This document shows positions 17,891-26,290 of a stretch of DNA of 64,000 nucleotides, one piece after another. Source of the stretch: Lentibacter algarum (GTDB taxonomy: Bacteria; Pseudomonadota; Alphaproteobacteria; Rhodobacterales; Rhodobacteraceae); assembly GCF_018860975.1 (NCBI RefSeq), contig NZ_JAHKQI010000010.1, positions 62,001-126,000 on the forward strand, in the 5' to 3' direction. Numbering within the stretch: the first letter of the stretch is position 1; each line of letters starts with the position of its first letter. A program made the position numbers and the translations under genes. The notes below the pieces were generated by a model. It made no database searches and was not told the DNA's origin. It worked only from the letters and a program-made list of their open reading frames with translations.

Positions 17891-19665
17891 GATGTCAGCG
17901 TTATACCAGTCAATTTCCCCGGTTCAATCTCTGGTCGCAGCCCAAGCAGCGGCGCGACACGATTTATCATCTCGGCAGCAACAGGAACGGCTGTCCAGCC
18001 CGCAGAGCGACGCTTTTCACCGTAGGTATAAACCTCGGGTTCATCGAGGGTCACAATCAAAACATAACGTGGGTTGTCGCTTGGAAACATACTGGCAAAC
18101 GTCGCGATAACTTTACTTTTGTAGTAGCCACCACGCGGTTTTGGCTTGTCGGCCGTGCCTGTTTTTCCTCCGACAGAATAGCCCGCAACCTCACCGAAAC
18201 TCGCGGTGCCGTCAGTAACAACCTTGCGCAACATGCCCTGCATAAGGCGCGCGACTTGTGGAGAAAGCACCTGCGGGCCACTGACGGGTGCTTGCTGCTT
18301 TAACAAGGTCGGCGTCACTTTCCGGCCGCCGTTGGCGATCGTCGCATAAGCGGCAGCAAGGTGCATAGGCGTTGCCGAAAGCCCATGACCATAGGAGATC
18401 GTCATTGTCGAAATCTCCGACCAGTTCTTTGGAAACAGTGGCTTGCCGCCTGCTGCTTCCGGCATTTCGACAGCTGTCTTTTCCAGCATTCCAAGCGCAC
18501 CCAAGAACTCTTTTTGTCGCTTGGCTCCGATCATCTGGGCGATCCGCGCCGTGCCGATGTTCGAGCTTTTGGTCAGCACGGTTTCAACATCTAAACTGTT
18601 GCCGTAGTTGTGAAAATCTCTGATCTTGTGCTTGCCCCACTTGAGTGGCCCACGGGTGTTGATCATTGTCGAAGGGTTCACCAGCCGCAGATCAATCGCT
18701 TGCGCAATGGTAAACGCCTTGAATGTTGAGCCAAGCTCATACACGCCCTGCAATGCACGGTTAAACAGCGGGCTGTCATCGGGGCTGCCTTCTACCGGCG
18801 GCAACGGGCGGTTGTTTGGGTCAAAATCCGGCAGACTGACAACCGAGATAATCTCGCCGGTTCTCACATCCATCAAAATGCTGGCGGCACCTTTGGCGCC
18901 CATCAGCTTCATCCCGCCGTAAAGCACCCGCTCGGCGGCGGTTTGAACGGTCATATCTAGTGAAAGTTGTAGCGGCTTGGTGCCGTTGCCCGGATTGCGC
19001 AGATAGTCGTCAAATGTCTTCTCAACGCCAGCGGTGCCGATCACCTCGGCAGCATGCACGCCCTCGCGGCCAAAGCTCGTGCCGCCAAGCACATGCGCCG
19101 CCATGCTCCCGTTAGGGTAAAGGCGTGCCTCGCGTGGGCCAAACAGCAGCCCCGGCTCGCCGATATCATGCACAAGCTGTAGCTGCTCGGGGCTAATCTT
19201 CTTTTTCACCCATACAAATTTGCGTTTTCCGGTGAAATCTTTCTGCAAACGTGCGAGCTTGAGGTCGGGGAAGATCTTCACCAGGGCTTTCGCAGCCTTT
19301 TCTGGTTCGATCATTTCTTGCGGCTGCGCATAGAGCGAGTGCGTTTCGATGTTTGTCGCCAGCACGCGGCCCTCACGGTCAATGATATCAGCACGCTGCG
19401 CCAAAATCTCGTGTCCACCCGCAGCTGCGCGCGGCTCGGCGGCTTCCGAACTGGCCAATAGGGCCATTCTCGCCCCGATCACAGTGAAGGCACATAGGAA
19501 CATCACCCCGAGAACAAGCAATCGCCCCTCGGCCTTGCCGCGCATTTCGGCTTGCATAACTTCATGGCGTTGGCTGGTGTGGCGCCGCTCGATGACATCT
19601 GGGTCAGCGCCACGTTTGCGTGCATCCAGTATCGTCGCCAACGGCCGAAGAGGAATGCGTGTCAT
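17884..19665 (-). CDS. ftsI: Division-specific transpeptidase, penicillin-binding protein 3
   Basis: Septal peptidoglycan transpeptidase of 593 aa. A single membrane segment lies at about residues 46-66 (LLVLGVMFLCAFTVIGA), after a basic cytoplasmic tail. The pedestal domain and the transpeptidase domain follow, with the three active-site motifs: S-T-F-K in ELGSTFKAFT, S-S-N in KSSNIGTAR, and K-T-G in GGKTGTADKP. It overlaps ftsL by four bases. It acts with FtsW, FtsL, FtsB and FtsQ at the septum. Confidence 0.96.
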   Translation of the reverse strand: MTRIPLRPLATILDARKRGADPDVIERRHTSQRHEVMQAEMRGKAEGRLLVLGVMFLCAFTVIGARMALLASSEAAEPRAAAGGHEILAQRADIIDREGRVLATNIETHSLYAQPQEMIEPEKAAKALVKIFPDLKLARLQKDFTGKRKFVWVKKKISPEQLQLVHDIGEPGLLFGPREARLYPNGSMAAHVLGGTSFGREGVHAAEVIGTAGVEKTFDDYLRNPGNGTKPLQLSLDMTVQTAAERVLYGGMKLMGAKGAASILMDVRTGEIISVVSLPDFDPNNRPLPPVEGSPDDSPLFNRALQGVYELGSTFKAFTIAQAIDLRLVNPSTMINTRGPLKWGKHKIRDFHNYGNSLDVETVLTKSSNIGTARIAQMIGAKRQKEFLGALGMLEKTAVEMPEAAGGKPLFPKNWSEISTMTISYGHGLSATPMHLAAAYATIANGGRKVTPTLLKQQAPVSGPQVLSPQVARLMQGMLRKVVTDGTASFGEVAGYSVGGKTGTADKPKPRGGYYKSKVIATFASMFPSDNPRYVLIVTLDEPEVYTYGEKRRSAGWTAVPVAAEMINRVAPLLGLRPEIEPGKLTGITLTSN

Positions 19666-20015
19666 TGGTCGGCTCCTTCACTTGAAACGTCAACAGACCC
19701 GTCCAGATCAAACTCCAGTTCGTCTATCGGTGCAGGGTAATCAACCTCGCTCACCGCGCCAAAATGCTCGGGCGTCAACGGCAACAAGCCGATGCGCTCA
19801 AAGTTGAGCTCCGCAAGCTCACGCAAACGATCAGGGCGGTTCAGGTATGCCCATTCGGCCCGCAGAACGGCAAGCCTTGCGCGGGCTTTTCCGATGTCGC
19901 GTTGCAGGTGGTCCAGTTGCGAATATGCTTCCTGCGTCTTGTAGTTTTCATGATAGGCCCAAAAGGCGCTTCCGATCACGCAAAGCGCTGTTAACAATAC
20001 AACAATCGTTCTCAT
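19662..20015 (-). CDS. ftsL: Cell division protein FtsL
   Basis: Small bitopic membrane protein of the divisome, 117 aa. Residues 3-20 form the membrane segment ([18 protein letters not shown]), followed by a periplasmic coiled coil ([28 protein letters not shown]). FtsL proteins diverge strongly, and the call rests on topology, size and the exact position between rsmH and ftsI with four-base overlaps on both sides. Confidence 0.9.
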   Translation of the reverse strand: MRTIVVLLTALCVIGSAFWAYHENYKTQEAYSQLDHLQRDIGKARARLAVLRAEWAYLNRPDRLRELAELNFERIGLLPLTPEHFGAVSEVDYPAPIDELEFDLDGSVDVSSEGADQ

Positions 20016-21001
20016 GATCTTCGTCCTTCTAACTCTGGCGCACCCAATTCAGCCGCTGTTACATGACGTGCCGGCGCCTCGGTTCTAACCGCCAATCGCA
20101 AAAGCGCACTGCGGCTGCGTGGGTTTTGTGCCAACTCGTCACCGTCTGGCCCGATGGCTTTTTTGCTTTTCAACTCAAATGTTGGCGCTTCGACTTCTTG
20201 CAGTGGCGCATAGCGGCTGCCCCCGCCAGAAAGCCCCGCACGATCTCGCAGGAACCGCTTAACAACGCGGTCTTCCGACGAGTGAAACGAAACGACTGCC
20301 AGCGTGCCACCGGGCTTGAGCGCGCGCTCAGCTGCCTGCAAGCCTTCAACCAATTCGCCAAACTCGTTGTTCACCGCGATGCGCAACGCCTGAAAACTTC
20401 GCGTCGCGACATGGCTTTGCCCCGGTTTTTTGTTGCGGGGCATAACACCTTCGATGATCTCGACAAGTTGCCCCGTAGTGGTGATCTGGCTTAGCTCGCG
20501 CGCCTTGCCAATCGCCCGTGCAATCCGGCGTGAAGCGCGTTCTTCTCCGAAAAGATAAAGAATATCAGCGAGTTGCTCTTCACTGTCTTCATTGACGATC
20601 TCACGAGCGGAACGGCCTTCCTGACTCATCCGCATATCAAGCGGCCCGTCTTTCATAAAGGAAAACCCGCGCTCGGCTTGGTCAAGCTGCATTGAGCTCA
20701 CGCCCAGATCCAGCAGGACACCATCAACACCCTGCGCAACGTCATCAAGCTTTGAAAAAACTGTCTGCGCCAGCTCAAGTCGCGCACCAAACTCTGCGCC
20801 CCACTCAACCGCCATTTCATGCGCAAGAGGGTCGCGGTCAATGCCGATCACCTTGGCAGCACCAGCTTCCAGGAAGCCGCGAGTATACCCGCCAGCGCCC
20901 ATCGTACCATCAATCCAAACGCCCCGAACAGGTGCGACACGTTCAAGAATGGCCCCTAGCAAAACCGGAATATGAGGACGGCTCGTAGCGGCGGATGTCA
21001 T
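20012..21001 (-). CDS. rsmH: 16S rRNA (cytosine(1402)-N(4))-methyltransferase
   Basis: SAM-dependent methyltransferase (formerly MraW), 329 aa, modifying C1402 in the ribosomal P site. Visible motifs are [11 protein letters not shown] at the N-terminus, the SAM site [17 protein letters not shown] with [22 protein letters not shown] and the late [16 protein letters not shown] block. It starts three bases after the mraZ stop and belongs to the dcw transcript. Confidence 0.96.
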   Translation of the reverse strand: MTSAATSRPHIPVLLGAILERVAPVRGVWIDGTMGAGGYTRGFLEAGAAKVIGIDRDPLAHEMAVEWGAEFGARLELAQTVFSKLDDVAQGVDGVLLDLGVSSMQLDQAERGFSFMKDGPLDMRMSQEGRSAREIVNEDSEEQLADILYLFGEERASRRIARAIGKARELSQITTTGQLVEIIEGVMPRNKKPGQSHVATRSFQALRIAVNNEFGELVEGLQAAERALKPGGTLAVVSFHSSEDRVVKRFLRDRAGLSGGGSRYAPLQEVEAPTFELKSKKAIGPDGDELAQNPRSRSALLRLAVRTEAPARHVTAAELGAPELEGRRS

Positions 21002-21004
21002 AAA

Positions 21005-21511
21005 TTACTCCTCGTCCGCAGCCTTATCAAGGTAGACCAACGGATCGAAATCATCGGGCAGCTCATCGAGCCACTCCTCAGTTTTCGCCAGCTCTTCCTG
21101 TTCGTAAGTTTCAGGGTTCCAAATCTGGAATGTATCGCCCGCAGCAATGAAGAACGCTTCATTTTTTAGGCCGATTTTCTCGCGCAGCTTTTGTGGCAAA
21201 ACAAGGCGGCCCGTATCATCAACGCTGGTTGGCAAAGACTGCCCCTGATAAAGGCGTTGCAGTAATTTACGCTGAGGGGTGCCACGGCCAAGTTTGGCGA
21301 TCTTGTCGTCGACTTCGTTAATTGCCTCGACAGTATAGACTTCTAGGTAAGCGCGGCGGTGATCGCCATAGACAATCACGAGCTCCGGTGTATCGCCTTC
21401 GCGCCAGTTGGGGTCAGAAGCTTCGAGCACACGTCGAAAAGAGGCCGGAATTGACACCCGCCCCTTAGCATCCACCTTATGGTGGCTTTCGCCGCGAAAT
21501 CTACGAACCAA
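21005..21511 (-). CDS. mraZ: Transcriptional regulator MraZ
   Basis: DNA-binding protein of 168 aa made of two SpoVT/AbrB-like halves: SHHKVDAKGRVSIPASFRRV (about residues 9-28) and DDTGRLVLPQKLREKIGL (about 98-115). MraZ binds TGGG-type repeats and controls the dcw cluster in other bacteria. The start is TTG at 21511 (MVRRFRGES), with GAGAGG eight bases upstream and a stop codon in frame just before. Its leader is unusually long (about 640 bases to the next gene) and contains the sites listed below. Confidence 0.93.
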   Translation of the reverse strand: MVRRFRGESHHKVDAKGRVSIPASFRRVLEASDPNWREGDTPELVIVYGDHRRAYLEVYTVEAINEVDDKIAKLGRGTPQRKLLQRLYQGQSLPTSVDDTGRLVLPQKLREKIGLKNEAFFIAAGDTFQIWNPETYEQEELAKTEEWLDELPDDFDPLVYLDKAADEE

Positions 21512-21558
21512 CCTGTCCGCCTCTCATTTACGTTCCCCCGAAACCTGTCCTTAGAAAT

Positions 21559-21597
21559 GAAAACGGCGGTTGATCTGCTGCCACTGATCAACCACCG
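21559..21597 (-). terminator. Strong intrinsic terminator in the mraZ leader
   Basis: On the leftward strand, GGCGG-tg-GTTGATC is followed by a ten-base loop and GATCAACCGCC, a stem of twelve pairs with a two-base bulge, then GTTTTC. It would stop most transcripts about 50 bases before mraZ. A second small hairpin (CCCGC-taa-GCGGG, near 21604-21616) lies just upstream of it. Confidence 0.7.
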
Positions 21598-21771
21598 CCC
21601 TCGTCCCGCTTAGCGGGGTGTCCAGCTGCGCGCGCCACCTGGGGGGATGTCTGCTCGCCCGCGCGCCGGATCTCTTGTTCTGATGAAGTAGGGGCCTGTA
21701 TGAAACCTGACTTAGGGAGTTTGTTTCGGGGTCTTTTAGATCGCCCCTTTGTTTCCCAACCTCATCTCGTA
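21559..21771 (-). ncRNA. UpsM-like small RNA from the mraZ leader
   Basis: The predicted promoter (21778-21806) and terminator (21559-21597) define an RNA of about 210 nt. In Rhodobacter sphaeroides the sRNA UpsM is made from the 5' leader of mraZ, is about this size, and links RNA processing to division-gene expression; this is recalled knowledge. The synteny, length and terminator match, but I have not aligned the sequences. Confidence 0.5.
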
Positions 21772-21777
21772 TCAATA

Positions 21778-21806
21778 GGGATAGTGTGGGATTTCATGGT
21801 AATCAA
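21778..21806 (-). promoter_or_regulatory. Predicted promoter for the mraZ leader RNA
   Basis: On the leftward strand TTGATT (-35, 21801-21806) and TATCCC (-10, 21778-21783) are separated by 17 bases. Transcription would begin near 21771. The -10 is poor, so the call depends on its good spacing and its position relative to the terminator. Confidence 0.4.
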
Positions 21807-22101
21807 TAGAAATCTTTGGAAATCGACACTGTATTTAGAAATCTGGACCTTCAAAAACTACATCTAGTGGTGAATTTACGTCAGAAAAACACCAATTGTG
21901 GCAGCGAAGGCAAAAATCACCACCATATATAGTGGCCAACCGTGAGAAAATTAAATTCCCATGAAATCCAAACTTTCGGGCGATAAGTCGTGTTTTTCAG
22001 CCTGAGAATCCGAATTCTCACCCAGATCAGCCCAAAACCGATGAAAAACTAGGCCGCCGCCGCGTTTGATTCGGGATTTAGCCCGCCAAAAAGCAAGAAC
22101 G

Positions 22102-22137
22102 CCCATGGTTTCCCATGCGCGTTCCCATCGTTTCCCA
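22102..22137 (-). promoter_or_regulatory. Four TGGG repeats, probable MraZ boxes
   Basis: Read leftward, the stretch holds TGGGAAAC, TGGGAAC, TGGGAAAC and TGGGCG, with the CCCA cores at 22102, 22112, 22124 and 22134 on the plus strand (spacing 10, 12, 10). MraZ in E. coli binds TGGG repeats about 10 bp apart. The array lies between the mrp stop and the dcw leader, about 590 bases before mraZ. A weaker CCCA pair 10 bases apart sits at 22021 and 22031. Confidence 0.6.
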
Positions 22138-22151
22138 CGAAGTATCGACTA

Positions 22152-23207
22152 TCAGATCAGTTTTCGCGCCAACTCGCGGTAAAGTGCGGCGGCTGCCCCC
22201 TCGCCCGCTGCAACCGGCGTGCCAGCATCACCGCCAAGTCGTGTATCCAGATCAATCGGCAACTGCGCCAAAAGCGGCGCCTTCATCGCTTTGGCCTCGG
22301 CTTCGACGCCGCCATGACCAAACAGATGCGCCTCATGCCCGCACTTAGGGCAAATATAGAGTGACATATTCTCGACCAACCCCAGCACCGGTATGCTCAG
22401 CTTATCAAACATATCAATTGCCTTGCGCGCATCAATCAAGGCAACATCCTGCGGAGTTGAGACAATCACCGCCCCATCCAACACCTTTTGCTGCCCGAGT
22501 GTGAGTTGCACATCGCCGGTGCCAGGAGGCAGATCAAGCACCAGCACATCAAGCTCTCCCCAATCAACGTCACCAAGTAACTGCTGGATCGCGCCCATCA
22601 ACATCGGCCCGCGCCAGACCAGTGCTTGCTTTTCCTCAACCATCAGCCCGATCGACATCATCTTGATGCCAAAAACCTCAGGCGGAACGATCTTGCCTTC
22701 CGGACTTTGCCCAGGACGATGAGTAACCCCAAGCATCCGCGGCTGGCTTGGGCCGTAAAAGTCGGCATCAAGCAGACCAACACGCTGCCCCTCTCGCGCC
22801 AGAGCCACAGCGAGGTTCACGCTTACTGTAGATTTGCCGACACCACCCTTCCCCGAGCCAACCGCGATAACGCGCTTAACACCCGCAGGCCTGATGTCGC
22901 GGCGCTTTGGATCTGGGTGACCACCAACTTTCAAACTAGGCGGCGCCTTCTGAGCAGGCTGGCCTTCATGCGCAGTTAACACAACCGTTGCTGTTTCAAC
23001 CCCGTCGAGCCCTTCGACCAGCTCGACAGCTGCTAGCCGTATTGGTTCCATCTTGCGAGCATCATCTGCACTCGGCGCTTCAAGGATAAACCGCACGGCT
23101 CCTGCCTCAACTTGCAAAGCACGCACCATGTCAGCGCTGACAACATTGCGCCCGTCCGGCAGCTGTAGGCGGCTCAACTCTGCCAATACTTGATCTTTCG
23201 TCAGCAT
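22152..23207 (-). CDS. mrp: Mrp/ApbC-type P-loop ATPase, iron-sulfur carrier
   Basis: Cytoplasmic ParA-family ATPase that binds and delivers Fe-S clusters, about 351 aa. An N-terminal DUF59/MIP18-like domain (LTKDQVLAELSRLQLPDG) precedes the deviant Walker A motif GSGKGGVGKSTVSVNLA and LDADFYGPSQPRMLG. The cluster-binding C-x-x-C is ICPKCGHEAHLFG. The ATG at 23207 has GGGGCAGGA upstream; the frame extends 14 codons further without a site. It is probably transcribed alone toward the dcw leader. Confidence 0.93.
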   Translation of the reverse strand: MLTKDQVLAELSRLQLPDGRNVVSADMVRALQVEAGAVRFILEAPSADDARKMEPIRLAAVELVEGLDGVETATVVLTAHEGQPAQKAPPSLKVGGHPDPKRRDIRPAGVKRVIAVGSGKGGVGKSTVSVNLAVALAREGQRVGLLDADFYGPSQPRMLGVTHRPGQSPEGKIVPPEVFGIKMMSIGLMVEEKQALVWRGPMLMGAIQQLLGDVDWGELDVLVLDLPPGTGDVQLTLGQQKVLDGAVIVSTPQDVALIDARKAIDMFDKLSIPVLGLVENMSLYICPKCGHEAHLFGHGGVEAEAKAMKAPLLAQLPIDLDTRLGGDAGTPVAAGEGAAAALYRELARKLI

Positions 23208-23411
23208 ATCCTGCCCCTTTTCTAACCTGTTGCTAAGGTGCCCTTTCACAAGTGAAGTTCAAGCGAAAACACTCGCCGTGAGCAATCACAAAACTTTACG
23301 CTAGGGAAGTATGCAAATGCTGCATGGCGGCATTGCAAGATTGTCCCTTTTCGCAGTTGCAGCATTTCCCTATCTTACTCTCAACACAGTAAGACAAATG
23401 AGTAACAAGAT

Positions 23412-23642
23412 ATGAACTACGTATTCGCAAGCACATCCGGCGCGCTCGAAGCCGCCATCTCATCCGCAGCTGGCAAAGCCGTTGCAATGTTTAGCAACGC
23501 AATCGAAGCCGCGAAACTCCGCAGCGACTACCGCAAAACAGTTGCAGAACTTTCCGAGCTTTCAAACGCTGACCTGGCAGACTTGGGTATGTCACGGTCT
23601 GGTATTCACGCCGTTGCCTATAAGGCTGTCTACGGCATCTAA
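23412..23642 (+). CDS. DUF1127 domain protein (CcaF-like)
   Basis: 76-aa protein. The C-terminal half (YRKTVAELSELSNADLADLGMSRSGI, as a spaced motif R-x6-L-x2-L-x4-L-x-D-L-G) is the DUF1127/YjiS domain, common in alphaproteobacteria and often RNA-binding. The N-terminal half is an Ala-rich helix. In Rhodobacter the DUF1127 protein CcaF1 is encoded directly before the CcsR 'cuckoo' RNAs, and here two such hairpins follow the stop codon at once. Regulation by stress sigma factors is known there and only inferred here. Confidence 0.85.
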   Translation: MNYVFASTSGALEAAISSAAGKAVAMFSNAIEAAKLRSDYRKTVAELSELSNADLADLGMSRSGIHAVAYKAVYGI

Positions 23643-23658
23643 CACAGTTTCACGAGAT

Positions 23659-23740
23659 TGTGCCGGTTTCTCCTCCCTTTTTACCGGTGCATAATACGGC
23701 GACGAACCTTCTCCTCCCTTAGGTTCGTCGCCATTTTTTT
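23659..23740 (+). ncRNA. Cuckoo-type (CcsR-like) double hairpin RNA
   Basis: Two hairpins follow the DUF1127 gene. The first (about 23659-23691) has a stem around GCCGGT/ACCGGT and the loop TTCTCCTCCCTTTTT. The second (23698-23732) has a perfect 12-bp stem and the loop TCTCCTCCCTT, then a T-run. Exposed CUCCUCCC loops, resembling the anti-Shine-Dalgarno sequence, are the mark of the CcsR/cuckoo RNA family in Rhodobacterales. Confidence 0.72.
23698..23740 (+). terminator. Intrinsic terminator (second cuckoo hairpin)
   Basis: The arms 23698-23709 and 23721-23732 pair perfectly over 12 bp (GGCGACGAACCT / AGGTTCGTCGCC) and are followed by A and seven T. It ends the DUF1127/RNA transcript. Confidence 0.9.
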
Positions 23741-23764
23741 GTCCGCTGCCTAGCCTGAAGCCGC

Positions 23765-26113
23765 TCAGAACGGCACATTGCCTGCCTCGGCCGCATCGAC
23801 AATAAATCGCGCAACAACTTTCTTGGTGCCCGCTTTGTCAAAAGCAATTTCCAGTTTGTCGGCATCCACGTTCAGCACGTTCCCATAGCCGAATTTGGCG
23901 TGGAATACCCGCCCCCCAACCGCAAATGACGCCACCACTTTGGCGTCAATCACTTGCCCGCGTGGCTCTTTGGGTTGCGTTGTTGGGCGTTGGCTCGCCC
24001 GCGTTTGCATCCGCTTCCAGCCTGGTGAGTTGTAGACATTCGCATCGGCAACAGCGCTTTCAAGCCCCGAACTCATACCAGACCCAACATGTGGTTGCGC
24101 GGCACCAAAGTTGCCACCGTAAAGCCCGGGGGGTGTGAGCACATCAACATGCGCTTCCGGCAACTCATCAATAAAGCGGCTCGGCATCTGGCTTTGCCAT
24201 TGCCCATATACAAGCCGGTTGCCCGCAAACGAGATAGTGCAAACCTCCTCCGCCCGCGTGATACCGACATAGGCCAGCCGCCGCTCTTCCTCGAGGCCCT
24301 TAATACCGCTTTCATCCATCGAGCGTTGTGACGGGAAAAGCCCCTCCTCCCATCCGGGCAAGAATACGGCCGGAAACTCCAAGCCCTTCGCCGCGTGCAG
24401 TGTCATAATGCTGACTTTCTCCGCAGCATCCTCGCTCTCGTTGTCCATGATCAGGCTGACGTGCTCCAAAAACCCTTGCAGGTTCTCAAATTGTTCAAGT
24501 GCTTTGACAAGCTCCTTCAGGTTTTCAAGCCGCCCGGGAGCCTCGGGTGTCTTGTCATTCTGCCACATCTCGGTGTAGCCGCTCTCATCCAAGATCATCT
24601 CGGCCAACTCGACATGGTTCACTTCAGGGCTGGCATCAAGCCCCCGCCAGCGCTCAAGATTGTCGAGAAAACGCCCCAACTCAACCGCGCCCTTGCCGCC
24701 AAGCCCCTTGGCCTCAAGCAAAAGCCGCGCACCGGCACTGAGCGGCACAAAATTGTCGCGCGCGCTGGTTTGCATCTTCTTTTGCGCAACATCTCCAAGC
24801 CCGCGTTTGGGCGTGTTCACCACGCGCTCGAACGCAAGATCATCTTCAGGGCTCACAACCAGTCGAAAGTAAGCCATCGCATCGCGGATTTCCAAGCGCT
24901 CATAAAACCGCGGCCCGCCGATCACCCGATATGGCATGCCAATTGTCAAAAACCGGTCTTCAAAGGCGCGCATCTGGTGGGACGCACGCACGAGGATGGC
25001 CATGCTATCAAGCCCGAGCTTGTCGCGCCCGCGCGTGCCTCGTTGCATAGCCTCAATCTCTTCTCCAACCCAACGCGCTTCTTCCTCGCCGTCCCAATGG
25101 CCAATCAGGCGCACTTTCTCGCCCTCGGTTTCCGCAGTCCAAAGCTCCTTGCCAAGCCTGTTTTCATTGCCTTTGATTACACCCGAAGCCGCCGCCAGAA
25201 TGTGCGGTGTCGAGCGGTAGTTCTGCTCAAGTCGAACCGTCTTCGCGCCCGGGAAATCTTTCTCAAATCTCAAGATGTTACCGACTTCGGCTCCGCGCCA
25301 GCCGTAGATCGACTGATCATCATCACCGACACAGCAGATGTTCTGATGCGCGCCGGCCAGCAAACGCAGCCACAAATACTGCGCCACGTTGGTGTCCTGA
25401 TACTCGTCTACCAACACGAATTTGAACCAGCGCTGATACTGCGCCAGAATGTCGTCATGCTTTTGAAATATGTTCACTACATGCAACAGGATATCGCCGA
25501 AATCGACTGCATTGAGCTCGCGCAGGCGGGTCTGATATTGCCTATATAGCTCCGGTGCGCGCCCGTCATAAGCCCCCGCCTCGTCCGCAGGCAAATTCTC
25601 GGGAAGCCAAGCGCGGTTCTTCCAACTGTCAATGATCCCCGCGAGCATTCGCGCAGGCCAGCGCTTGTCGTCAATCTGCGCCGCCTGCACCAACTGCTTG
25701 AGCAAACGCAGCTGATCATCCGTGTCCAAAATCGTAAAATTGCTCTTTAGCCCGACAAGCTCTGCGTGTCGTCGCAGAATTTTCACACAAACCGAGTGAA
25801 ACGTGCCAAGCCAAGGCATCCCCTCAACCGCGCCGCCCATCATCGCGCCGACACGGGTCTTCATTTCCCGCGCCGCCTTGTTGGTAAAAGTAACCGCTAA
25901 TATCTCGTTTGGCTGTGCACGTCCGGTGTTGAGCAAATGCACAATCCGCGTGGTCAAAGCCTTGGTTTTGCCGGTGCCAGCACCTGCCAGCATCAAAACC
26001 GGCCCATCAAGCGTCTCGACAGCCTCGCGCTGTTCGGGGTTCAACCCGTCCAAATAGGCCGTGCCCTGCGCTGCACCACGCGCCGCTAGGGCCTTTTCCG
26101 ATAAAGAAACCAC
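23765..26113 (-). CDS. uvrD: UvrD/PcrA-type ATP-dependent DNA helicase II
   Basis: Superfamily 1A 3'-5' helicase of about 782 aa acting in nucleotide excision and mismatch repair. Motifs in order: LNPEQREAV (Q motif), LAGAGTGKTKALTTRI (I), VTFTNKAAREMK (Ia), VDEYQDTN (II), GDDDQSIYGWRGA (III), LEQNYRS (IV), TLHAAKGLEFPAVF (V) and YVGITRAEE (VI). The C-terminal tail VGGRVFHAKFGYGNVLN is the Tudor-like RNA-polymerase-binding domain. The frame stays open to 26311, but this would overlap the divergent gene; I prefer the GTG at 26113 (VVSLSEKALAARG). The start is uncertain. Confidence 0.93.
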   Translation of the reverse strand: MVSLSEKALAARGAAQGTAYLDGLNPEQREAVETLDGPVLMLAGAGTGKTKALTTRIVHLLNTGRAQPNEILAVTFTNKAAREMKTRVGAMMGGAVEGMPWLGTFHSVCVKILRRHAELVGLKSNFTILDTDDQLRLLKQLVQAAQIDDKRWPARMLAGIIDSWKNRAWLPENLPADEAGAYDGRAPELYRQYQTRLRELNAVDFGDILLHVVNIFQKHDDILAQYQRWFKFVLVDEYQDTNVAQYLWLRLLAGAHQNICCVGDDDQSIYGWRGAEVGNILRFEKDFPGAKTVRLEQNYRSTPHILAAASGVIKGNENRLGKELWTAETEGEKVRLIGHWDGEEEARWVGEEIEAMQRGTRGRDKLGLDSMAILVRASHQMRAFEDRFLTIGMPYRVIGGPRFYERLEIRDAMAYFRLVVSPEDDLAFERVVNTPKRGLGDVAQKKMQTSARDNFVPLSAGARLLLEAKGLGGKGAVELGRFLDNLERWRGLDASPEVNHVELAEMILDESGYTEMWQNDKTPEAPGRLENLKELVKALEQFENLQGFLEHVSLIMDNESEDAAEKVSIMTLHAAKGLEFPAVFLPGWEEGLFPSQRSMDESGIKGLEEERRLAYVGITRAEEVCTISFAGNRLVYGQWQSQMPSRFIDELPEAHVDVLTPPGLYGGNFGAAQPHVGSGMSSGLESAVADANVYNSPGWKRMQTRASQRPTTQPKEPRGQVIDAKVVASFAVGGRVFHAKFGYGNVLNVDADKLEIAFDKAGTKKVVARFIVDAAEAGNVPF

Positions 26114-26290
26114 TGCATCACCACTGTTGTCTGTCTTATGTCCTGCCTCTACCCCTATCAAACTAGCGCGTCGAGTCAAAGCAATGTTCGCCTTGTGTTC
26201 TCCACTCAACAACCAAAACCTGGTTGTGGCTGGACAAGGTTGTATTTCTGCGGCCAAATGCGAGGCTCTCGCTGCCAACAGATCGCACTT

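Noticed and set aside
24395-25549. 384-codon open frame antisense to uvrD
   Set aside because: It lies wholly inside the helicase gene, has no ribosome site or family features, and reflects codon bias.
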